Assembly (NCBI GenBank): GCA_038231615.1
Contig: JBBRLA010000549.1
Span: forward strand, 1-5,992
DNA from: JBBRLA01 sp038231615
GTDB taxonomy: Bacteria; Myxococcota_A; Polyangia; Palsa-1104; JAEUJZ01
Length of the DNA stretch: 5,992 nt
Reading direction: 5' to 3'
Shown here: piece after piece, positions 1 through 5,820 of the stretch
How positions within the stretch are numbered: position 1 is the first letter of the stretch
Layout of the letters: the number at the start of each line of letters is the position of its first letter
Made by a program: the position numbers and the translations under genes
Notes under the pieces: generated by a model
Told to the model about the DNA's origin: nothing
What the model saw: only the letters and a program-made list of their open reading frames with translations
Database searches by the model: none

Positions 1-390
1 CGCATCATCACGGTGGACGAGGTCAACTTGCTGGACAAGCTGGACGCGGCGTGGCGGGCGTTTATCCGGGTGAGCCGGCTGGTGCGGCATCGCGGCTCGA
101 TGCTGATCCTGATGGGACAGGATCTGCTGGGCGTGCCGGATGAGCTGATGAATCTGGCCGAGTTGATCTTTGTGTTTGCGTTGCGCAACCCCAAGGTATG
201 GGAAAACATCCAGAGCCGAGTCGGGTCGGTACACGGGCGCAGGTGGAGCGAGGTGGCGGCGCTGGATGTGGCCGAAGCCATTTTGGGTATGAGCCGCTCG
301 ACGGTGCCGGCGTACCGGAACAGCTCGGTCAAAGTGAAGATCCGGCCGCTGCGCTGCGAGCACGGCGGGTATACACGGGGGATGGTGTAG
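1..390 (+). CDS. C-terminal fragment of a HerA/FtsK-like P-loop ATPase (partial, 5' end outside window)
   Basis: The frame is open from base 1 (first codons read RIITVDEVNLL) to a TAG at 388-390, giving the last 129 residues of a longer protein. It begins at a Walker B-like strand, hydrophobic residues followed by DE (ITVDE, residues 4-7). About 35 residues on comes a second strand ending in a polar Gln (MLILMGQ), the place where HerA, FtsK and VirB4-type translocases carry their sensor glutamine. The next stretch (ELIFVFALRNPKVWENI) fits the following strand and helix of that fold. The Walker A part must lie upstream. The tail is basic and ends with RCEHGGYTRGMV, which I do not recognise. 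The likely role is an ATP-driven DNA or protein translocase, perhaps from a mobile element, but this rests on fold-level pattern matching over a short fragment. An internal ATG at 13 lies inside the Walker B region and is not a real start. A GC-rich hairpin follows 34 bases after the stop. Confidence 0.6.
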   Translation, partial: RIITVDEVNLLDKLDAAWRAFIRVSRLVRHRGSMLILMGQDLLGVPDELMNLAELIFVFALRNPKVWENIQSRVGSVHGRRWSEVAALDVAEAILGMSRSTVPAYRNSSVKVKIRPLRCEHGGYTRGMV

Positions 391-597
391 GCCGGTCTTT
401 GACAATCGAAGAGTTGTGAAAGAGGGCAGCCGGGGCCGGGTGGCGCCGGCCCGGCTGCCACATCGCTCGCAGTCCGGTGCCTACCTAGTCCCATTGCATG
501 CCCAAAATATCGTGAATTTTATGATCGAGTAAATGGACACCATCGACCATAAAACAGAGCGTGCCATCAGCGGAAGCAGGTAAGTCCGCTGGACTCC
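391..597. other. Intergenic region with hairpins and an AT-rich patch
   Basis: This 207-base stretch separates the ATPase fragment from the nucleotidyltransferase gene. It holds an imperfect inverted repeat CTTTGACAA / TTGTGAAAG at 398-419, the large GC hairpin at 425-459, and an AT-rich patch at about 503-555 that contrasts with the GC-rich surroundings. A weak promoter-like arrangement for the downstream gene is TTGCAT (494-499) with TATGAT (520-525), but the 20-base spacer is too long for a standard sigma-70 site. A perfect inverted repeat AGTCC-gct-GGACT (583-595) sits two bases before the downstream ATG. No tRNA, CRISPR repeat or insertion-sequence end is visible. A possible small minus-strand ORF is listed separately. 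Confidence 0.5.
425..459. terminator. Strong GC-rich hairpin, possible transcription terminator
   Basis: The left arm GGCAGCCGGG (425-434), a bulged G, and CCGG pair with CCGG and CCCGGCTGCC (446-459) across a 6-base loop. That makes a 14-bp, nearly all G-C stem. It lies 35 bases after the stop of the upstream ATPase fragment, where a terminator would be expected. There is no U-tract on the plus-strand side. Read on the minus strand, the stem is followed by CTCTTTCAC, which is mildly T-rich. It could be a bidirectional or non-canonical terminator, or a processing or REP-like element. Confidence 0.4.
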
Positions 598-607
598 ATG
601 GAACCAT
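485..607 (-). CDS. Possible small ORF, 40 residues, unknown function
   Basis: On the minus strand an ATG at 607-605 opens a 40-codon frame closed by TAG at 487-485. It begins MVPWSPADLPASADG and ends GVHLLDHKIHDILGMQWD. The composition is protein-like: mixed acidic, aromatic and aliphatic residues rather than the Arg/Pro/Ala runs of GC-rich shadow frames. The codons are AT-richer than those of the neighbours. It overlaps the first ten bases of the nucleotidyltransferase gene and is read divergently from it. The hairpin at 425-459 lies 25 bases past its stop. There is no clear ribosome binding site, only GAAAGA upstream. I recognise no family. It may be a small real gene, the remnant of a larger gene, or chance. 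Confidence 0.22.
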   Translation of the reverse strand: MVPWSPADLPASADGTLCFMVDGVHLLDHKIHDILGMQWD

Positions 608-954
608 GTTATCTTTCTGACGTGGACTTGCACGACGATCTCAAGATCCTGGGACCGCTGCTGGAGCGTATTGTGGAGCGGATGCAGCCGGAGGAAGTAT
701 GGCTTTTCGGAAGCCGCGCTGAAGGGCGAGCGCGCCCTGATAGCGACTATGACCTACTGGCTGTATTGCCCGACGGCACACCCGAGGCGGAACTGGACCC
801 GGTAGCCGCATGGACGCTGACGCGCGGCCTGCGCATCCCAGCGGACATCGTTCCTTGCACCCGCAGTGAGTTCGAAGAGGAGAAGCACGAGATCGACACG
901 TTGGCGCGGGCTGCCTTCTTGCGTGGCAGGCGGATCTATGAGCGCCGATCGTAG
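598..954 (+). CDS. MNT-type nucleotidyltransferase (antitoxin-like partner of a HEPN protein)
   Basis: This 118-residue protein is a minimal nucleotidyltransferase of the DNA polymerase beta superfamily. The hallmark GSRAEGRARPDSDYD spans residues 38-52: the GS loop binds nucleotide, and D50 and D52 are the metal-binding carboxylates. A third acidic residue in PADIVP (D83) is the expected third ligand. Length and ending (ARAAFLRGRRIYE) are normal for the family, so the gene looks intact. In known MNT/HEPN toxin-antitoxin pairs such as MntA/HepT, the MNT protein neutralises a HEPN RNase toxin by adding AMP to it. Here the HEPN start codon overlaps this gene's last 17 bases, the usual coupled order. 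The ATG at 598 is chosen for length, although it has no good Shine-Dalgarno sequence. In-frame GTG (622) and TTG (628) are alternatives. Because the partner is broken, this may now be an orphan. Family is certain in my view; the antitoxin role is inference. Confidence 0.88.
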   Translation: MEPCYLSDVDLHDDLKILGPLLERIVERMQPEEVWLFGSRAEGRARPDSDYDLLAVLPDGTPEAELDPVAAWTLTRGLRIPADIVPCTRSEFEEEKHEIDTLARAAFLRGRRIYERRS

Positions 955-1221
955 AATTACCGCCTTTTTGGACCTCGCGGAGCAGAATCGGGTCTAGAGC
1001 ATCGGCTGGATTTTCTCCTGGACAAACTGCCGGATGAAGATCCCTGGAAGGCTGACCTGAGCGTGCTCGACCGCTATTCTCCCTATGCGACAACGTTTCG
1101 CTATCCAACGCCGGGAGGACGGATTCCGGCTGCGCCGGACCCTCACATGGTTGCTGCGGATGCAGGCAAAATCCTGCTTCTGGTCGAAAGGGCACGCCGA
1201 GAGCTCGCATGCCGTCGATGA
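938..1221 (+). pseudogene. Broken HEPN-domain gene (internal deletion plus frame change)
   Basis: An ATG at 938, overlapping the nucleotidyltransferase stop, starts MSADRRITAFLDLAEQN, a typical HEPN-partner N-terminus. The frame stops at TAG 995-997 after 19 codons. A different frame then reads HRLDFLLDKLPDEDPW, then RYSPYATTFRYPTPGG and KILLLVERARREL, to a TGA at 1219-1221. That is the recognisable C-terminal half of the same family (PF05168-type HEPN, usually about 125-135 residues). The two pieces total only about 94 codons. The central helix, normally of the form YAAYHxQQAAEKxLKA, is missing, so about 35-45 codons were lost at roughly 980-1000 with a frame change. A functional HEPN protein cannot come from this locus. 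In MNT/HEPN pairs the HEPN protein is generally the RNase toxin. The second half could not be started independently with any credible ribosome binding site. Confidence 0.8.
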
Positions 1222-1296
1222 TGCCGGGCCGGTCTCTTGTCGATGCTCTTCCGGGCGCAGGAGGCGGTGCCGGGGCGCCAACGTAGGCGGGCGGGT
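1222..1296. other. Short convergent gap
   Basis: This 75-base GC-rich gap separates the end of the HEPN remnant (plus strand) from the end of the ATPase gene (minus strand). I see no clear terminator. Only weak GC self-complementarity (GGTGCC / GGCGCC, with too short a loop) is present. Confidence 0.3.
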
Positions 1297-2754
1297 CTAT
1301 TCGGCCAGTTCCGCCTCGATCTGGCTGACCTCGACCAGCTCGACTTCATGGGCTGCGGCCTCCTTCTTCGCCGCGTCGCTGAACCCGGAGCGCGCAAAGA
1401 GGATCGGGTACAGCCGCCACTCCCCGTCAGGGAGCACGTCCTTCTTCAGCCGCTCCCCCTTATCCAGAAGCTCCGTCACCACCGCCTTGCCGACTGCCTC
1501 GTGGCCCCACTTGCATTCGCCGATCAGCAGGGTGCGGTCCCGCCAGTTCATCGCCAGGACGTCGATCTGGACCGTGGCGGACCAGTGGCTGCCCACGATC
1601 TCCGGCACCATGTTCAGCGCCCGTTTCCTCGCCCGGCACAGGACCCAGTCGCGGCACACCTCCTCGAAAGTGATCCCGACGAACGCCCGGAGTTGCTCCG
1701 AGATGCGTTCCCAAAGCAGGTCTTCCTGCTCCTGCTCCACCAGGGTCAGGTTGGGCGCGAGAAAGCGAAAATAGAAGCGCAGATAGGCATCGGCCAGGAA
1801 GTATCGGCTCTCGCGACTCGCCGCCCTCTTGTCCGGCGGGACCGTTGCGGGGATGCGTCGCTCGATCAGGTGCAGCGCCTCAAGCTGCTTCAGGTATGGG
1901 CTGAGATACGACGCGGAGAACCCCAGAAGGGTCCCCAGTTCCTGTGGGATGTGGTGTCCCTGGGCGATTCCCTTGAGCACACTCTCGTAGGTCTGCGATT
2001 CACGGCGAATCACGTCGCCGACCAGCATGAAGGGTTCGCTGCGGAACATCCCGGTGCGCCGGATGAAGAGCCGCTTGAGGTTAGCACCAACGCTCTCCTT
2101 ATCGGAGAAGCGCTCCAGGTAGGCGGGGATGCCGCCCACCAGGGAATATACCGCCATGCGCTCGGCGGTGTCGTAGCGCGGCAGGAACTCGCGCAGGGCG
2201 GCAAAGGGCAGGGGGCCCACCGGGAGTTGCGCGGTGAAGCGGCCATAGAGCGGGGACTGATAGGACAGGAGCCCTTGCATCATGCCCAGATGCGAACCCG
2301 AGAGGACCAGGGTGACCCGGCTTGCCTTGAAAAGATGATCCTATGCGGCCTGGAGGTTCGAGGGAAGGGAAGCGTCCGAGTCGACGGCATAGGAGAACTC
2401 GTCGAGGATCAGGATCACCCGGCGGTCGCCGATGAGACGGTTTGCCGCGTCGAAGACATCCGACCAGGCGTCGAAGCGCGGCACTGCCTGACTGCCAGGA
2501 TGGGCGAAGGCCCACAGGGTACGCGCCAGACTATCCCGTATCTGCGCCGGCGTGTCGCGGGTCGCGACCCAGTAGATGTAAGGATGCCCGCTACGCTGCG
2601 CCCACTGCAGGAGCAGCGTGGTCTTCCCCACCCGCCGCCTGCCATAGACCAGCACGAAGTGCGCGCCGTCCTCTTCAAGGGCCGTTGAAAGATCCGCCAG
2701 CTCGCGCTGCCGACCGACGAACCTGCTGTGCGCGGCCTTCCTGGGAGTCGCCAT
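1297..2754 (-). pseudogene. Archaeal-ATPase/DUF234-family AAA ATPase interrupted by one in-frame amber codon
   Basis: Reading from ATG 2754-2752 to TAG 1299-1297 there are 485 positions in one frame, of which only position 138 (2343-2341) is a stop. The first part has the family start RFVGRQREL, Walker A YGRRRVGKTT (37-46) and Walker B ILILDE (114-119). Past the amber codon the frame continues at once with DHLFKAS and a sensor-1 strand VTLVLSGSH, then GGIPAYLE (about 207-214). A winged-helix region follows (about 255-302). The C-terminal DUF234 part carries FEEVCRDW and a PD-(D/E)XK-like set QIDVLAM...LIGECKW (D398, E413, K415). Homologues usually have Trp where the stop lies (Q-x-x-W-D), so TGG to TAG is the simplest change. 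The function of these ATPases is not well established; a nuclease-like role is inferred from the motif. The start has no Shine-Dalgarno and lies against tandem repeats, 30 bases after the upstream gene. A restart at ATG 2283 would lack the Walker motifs. A sequencing error or amber suppression would restore a full-length protein. Confidence 0.85.
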
Positions 2755-2790
2755 AGTCTAAGTTGCTTAGTCTAAGCTGCTTAGTTAGAT
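2755..2790. repeat. 14-bp tandem repeat with palindromic CTTAG half-sites upstream of the ATPase gene
   Basis: Two copies of AGTCTAAGYTGCTT (2755-2768 and 2769-2782) are followed by a partial third copy, AGTTAGAT (2783-2790). Within them is a perfect 6-1-6 palindrome, GCTTAG-T-CTAAGC, at 2765-2777, and further half-sites at 2758-2762 (CTAAG) and 2779-2784 (GCTTAG). The array fills the 30-base gap directly before the minus-strand ATPase start and runs over the stop codon of the upstream gene. It could be an operator for a regulator or for the ATPase itself, or a plain slippage repeat. It is AT-rich against a GC-rich background. Confidence 0.6.
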
Positions 2791-5700
2791 TGGCAAGGGC
2801 GGTTGGCCCTGCGCACCCCGGTTCAGGTACTTGCGCTCCAGGTGGCGCAGAAACGGGTCCGCATTTAAGCCGGAGCCGGTGGCGCGGCGGATGATTTCTT
2901 CAGCCCGGTAAAGGTGTCCCGGGCGGTGTACGTGCTGACGCAGCCACCCGAGCAGCGGCGCCAGGTCGCCCCGGGCCAGCGCCGCCTCGCCGTCGGGGAC
3001 CTGGTGCTGCCACGCCTCGTAAAGCTGGGCGGCGTAGAGGTTGCCGAGGGTATAGGAGGGAAAATACCCAAAAGCGCCCAGCGCCCAGTGTACGTCCTGC
3101 AGGCAGCCGGCAAGATCGTCCGCCGGCACAAGCCCCAAAAGCGCCTGCATCCGTTCGCGAAACGCCGCCGGCAGGTCGTCCACCGCGAGCTGCCCGTCCA
3201 GAAGCGCCACCTCCAGTTCGAAGCGCAGGAGGATGTGCAGGTTGTAGGTGACCTCGTCCGCCTCGACCCGGCTTGGGCCCGGACGCACCCGGTTCATCGC
3301 CAAAAGGAAGGCCTCCCGCTCCACGGCGCCGAGGGCCTCGGGGAAGAGTGCCCGCAGGCGGGGGAAAAAGTGGGTCCAGAAGGGGCCGCCGCGCCCCACC
3401 AGGTTCTCCCAGAGCCGCGCCTGGGACTCGTGGATGGCCATGCCCGGCGCCTGGCCCAGGAGGGTGTGACGGTGTGCCGGGTCGAAGCCCTGGTCGTAGA
3501 GGCCGTGGCCGCCCTCGTGCAGGGTGGCCAAGATCGCCGGCAGGGGGCTGTCTTGGCTGGCGCGGATGGTCATGCGCACATCGTTCGTCCCGGCCGCCAA
3601 GGTGAAGGGGTGGGTCGAGCGGTCCAGGCGCCCGCGGCTGAAGTCGAAGCCCATGGCCACAAGCAGCTCCCGGCAGAAGCCTTCCTGCTTCGCCTCGGGG
3701 TAGCGCCCAGGGGCTAGCCACGGCACCGGGGTAAAGGGGCCGGCGGCGCGTTCGGCCACCTCCCGCGCCATCGGCACCAGGCGCGCGCACAGCGCCTCCA
3801 GCACCGGCGCCACCCTGGGGCGGGTCATGCCCTCGTCGTGCTCGTCGAGCAGGACATCGTAGGGCGTCATGTTCCCGGCGCCAGCCAGGGCCGTCGCCCG
3901 TTCCCGAGCGACCTTCACGACCTCGCGCAGCGCCGGGGCCCACACGGTGAAGTCGCGCCGCGTGCGGGCCTCCTCCCACGACGCCAGCGATCGGGATCGG
4001 GCCTCGGCGAAGGTGCGGATCAACCCCGCCGACAGCGCCAGGGCTTGCCCCCGCCGTCCCCAGAGCAGCCTCAATTCGATGGCTTCCGGCGTCTCCGGGG
4101 CAGCCGGGCGGGCCTGCGCTTCCGCCACCAGATCCCCCAGCCAGGGCGAGGCCAGCAGCTTGTGGCGCAGCCCCTCTAAGGTGGCCAGTTGCTCGCCGCG
4201 CTCGCCGCGGGCCCCGGTCGGCAGGTAGGTCTCTTCATCCCAGCCGAGCAGGTCAATGGTGGCGTCCAGGTGGCGCAGGGTGGCGATCTCCTGTCGCAAG
4301 GCCTGCCACACCTCGGGGCCCCGGGTGACCTTGGCCGGGCCGCGCAGCGCCTCTTCGGACTCCGGGGGATGCCCGAGCAGCACCGCGCACACCCCGCCGC
4401 GCTGCGCCACGTTCACCACCTGCCGCTGCGATGCCCGGCACAGCACCCCCAGCCCCTCGTCCGTGGGCGCGAAGCCCAGCACGGTGTAGAAGGGTTCCTC
4501 GTGGACCTGGCCGGCCGCGTCGATCACCGGGAATTCGCCCACCGGCAGCTCGGTCAGCCGCTGCACCACCCAGGACCGCTGTGGGTCGTTGGCACAGCGC
4601 AGCGCCTCGTCCAGGGCGGTGTCCCACTGTGCCGGAGTCACTGCCGGGCCCAGGAGGATGCCGGCGCCGCCGTAGCCCCGGTTGGGCTTGAGCGCCAGGT
4701 GCTCGCGCTCCGTCCGCGCAAACTCCAGCAGGTCCCCCTTCCGGCCGTCTGGAAGCCGGGTGCGCCGCTCGTAAACCAGGCGGGTCCACAGGATGTGCCG
4801 CGCGAAGATGCGCCGCTTCTCGGCAGAGAAGCGCGGCTCGACGAAGTCCGGGTCGGTCAGCAGCTCGAAGCCGCTTTTGTGATCCAGCTCGCCGCCGATG
4901 GACGACACCACGCGGTTCTGCCGGAAGAGCAGGCGCAGCGGCGACAGGTCGCAGCCGGTCTCGGCCCTGAGCTTGAGCAGGTCGCGGACCTCGTAATCGC
5001 GATACAGCACGTCGACCTGGGTGTCCCCGTAATAGACCTCGCCGTTGCGCAGGCGCAGCTCGCGCGGGTCGGCATGCACCACGGTGACACCGTGCCGCCG
5101 ACGCAGGTGCCGGCACAGGGCGGACTGCTCCTGCGGGCCGCCGTGCTGGTACTTGGGCTCCAGCAGGCACAAGTTGCGTCCGGCGCGCCCCACGGTCTGG
5201 GCATGGTCCAGGAGGAGCTGCAGAAAAAGGTCCCGCTGGTCCCGGGGCAGTTCCAGGTGCAGGCCCGGATCGCGGCCCTTTAGGATGGGTACGACGTCGC
5301 GCATCACCAGCGACTCCGCCACCGGGGCGATGTGGATGCCGCCCACGCCCGAAAGGTTGGGCTCCAGGAACTTCAGCGTGTCGCGCCAGCGGGCCGATCC
5401 CAGGTCGCACACCGCGTCCAGGCGGCCGAAGAGGGGGTGGCTGTCCCGGTGGGTCGGGGTGAAGACCTCGCGCAGGAAGGCGTCCTCGTCGCGCGAAAGC
5501 GGCAGCGTGCGGCGTACATGCTTGTCGCTCAGGTACATCTCCGGCAGGCGCTTCAGGGCATCCAGGATGGACAGCGACACGTGGTGCAGGTACGAAAGCT
5601 GTTCTGGCAGAAGGCACAGGGGCCGCAGGAAGATGCGGATGACCGCCGACTGCTCGCCGTGCTCGCCCCACTCGTAGACCAGGTCGTTGTCGCGGGCGTC

Positions 5701-5820
5701 GCCGCGCAGGCGGGCGTCCAGGGCCTGCACCGCGTCCGGGGGCAGGTGGTGAAGCGCCCGGCGCACCCGGCCTTCCAGGCTGCGTCCGGCAAGGCCGAGG
5801 ATTTCATCTGGGCAGAGCAT
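2785..5820 (-). CDS. Fusion protein: circularly permuted ATP-grasp domain + M32 (Taq-type) metallocarboxypeptidase
   Basis: From the ATG at 5820 this is 1011 residues with no interruption. Residues about 46-500 match the circularly permuted ATP-grasp family related to glutathionylspermidine synthase: FLEPNLSGVGG (151-161), LEPKYQHGG (220-228), VDVLYRDYEVRDL (269-281), the phosphate-binding lysine and glycine loop KPNRGYGGAGI (378-388), and RASQRQVVNVAQRGG (462-476). Such enzymes form amide bonds using ATP. From about 502 to the end is a complete M32 carboxypeptidase: WDEETYLP (527-534), the zinc motif HEGGH (768-772), HESQARLWENLVGR with third ligand E798, DEVTYNLH (855-862) and GYFPSYTLGNLYAAQ (918-932). 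M32 enzymes remove C-terminal amino acids in the cytoplasm; no signal peptide is seen. The substrate is unknown. The two activities may act on one peptide-like compound. The start is uncertain: the frame stays open to the window edge with a TTG at 5952, but the 44 extra residues look unconserved, and neither start has a Shine-Dalgarno. Domain calls are firm; the joint role is inference. Confidence 0.88.
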   Translation of the reverse strand: MLCPDEILGLAGRSLEGRVRRALHHLPPDAVQALDARLRGDARDNDLVYEWGEHGEQSAVIRIFLRPLCLLPEQLSYLHHVSLSILDALKRLPEMYLSDKHVRRTLPLSRDEDAFLREVFTPTHRDSHPLFGRLDAVCDLGSARWRDTLKFLEPNLSGVGGIHIAPVAESLVMRDVVPILKGRDPGLHLELPRDQRDLFLQLLLDHAQTVGRAGRNLCLLEPKYQHGGPQEQSALCRHLRRRHGVTVVHADPRELRLRNGEVYYGDTQVDVLYRDYEVRDLLKLRAETGCDLSPLRLLFRQNRVVSSIGGELDHKSGFELLTDPDFVEPRFSAEKRRIFARHILWTRLVYERRTRLPDGRKGDLLEFARTEREHLALKPNRGYGGAGILLGPAVTPAQWDTALDEALRCANDPQRSWVVQRLTELPVGEFPVIDAAGQVHEEPFYTVLGFAPTDEGLGVLCRASQRQVVNVAQRGGVCAVLLGHPPESEEALRGPAKVTRGPEVWQALRQEIATLRHLDATIDLLGWDEETYLPTGARGERGEQLATLEGLRHKLLASPWLGDLVAEAQARPAAPETPEAIELRLLWGRRGQALALSAGLIRTFAEARSRSLASWEEARTRRDFTVWAPALREVVKVARERATALAGAGNMTPYDVLLDEHDEGMTRPRVAPVLEALCARLVPMAREVAERAAGPFTPVPWLAPGRYPEAKQEGFCRELLVAMGFDFSRGRLDRSTHPFTLAAGTNDVRMTIRASQDSPLPAILATLHEGGHGLYDQGFDPAHRHTLLGQAPGMAIHESQARLWENLVGRGGPFWTHFFPRLRALFPEALGAVEREAFLLAMNRVRPGPSRVEADEVTYNLHILLRFELEVALLDGQLAVDDLPAAFRERMQALLGLVPADDLAGCLQDVHWALGAFGYFPSYTLGNLYAAQLYEAWQHQVPDGEAALARGDLAPLLGWLRQHVHRPGHLYRAEEIIRRATGSGLNADPFLRHLERKYLNRGAQGQPPLPI

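Noticed and set aside
391..480. CRISPR leader or repeat start (TCTTTGACA-like sequence after a gene)
   Set aside because: No repeated units with spacers follow, and no cas gene is in the window.
494..525. Sigma-70 promoter TTGCAT / TATGAT for the MNT gene
   Set aside because: The 20-base spacer is outside the usual 16-18 range and the next-best -10 is poor, so it is noted within the intergenic entry but not called.
641..1210. A 189-codon minus-strand open frame opposite the MNT/HEPN genes
   Set aside because: It has a low-complexity Arg/Pro/Ala/Ser translation typical of a shadow frame. The plus-strand MNT motifs are unambiguous.
938..1221. Programmed frameshift joining the two HEPN parts
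   Set aside because: No slippery sequence is seen, and a frameshift would not supply the missing 35-45 codons of the central helix. An internal deletion explains both facts.
1297..2283. A separate, independently expressed C-terminal protein starting at the ATG of 2283
   Set aside because: There is no ribosome binding site, the start lies inside a core strand of the ATPase domain, and the sequence before it continues the same conserved fold in frame.
1237..2688. A 483-codon open frame on the plus strand across the whole ATPase gene
   Set aside because: It is in exact codon register opposite the ATPase, which only requires that the ATPase avoids TTA, CTA and TCA codons, rare in GC-rich genomes. 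The translation has no recognisable domain.
4189..5283. A 364-codon plus-strand open frame antisense to the ATP-grasp half
   Set aside because: It shows the same in-register mirror effect. Its composition is rich in Gln, Arg, Pro and Val without motifs, while the minus-strand frame has clear family motifs.
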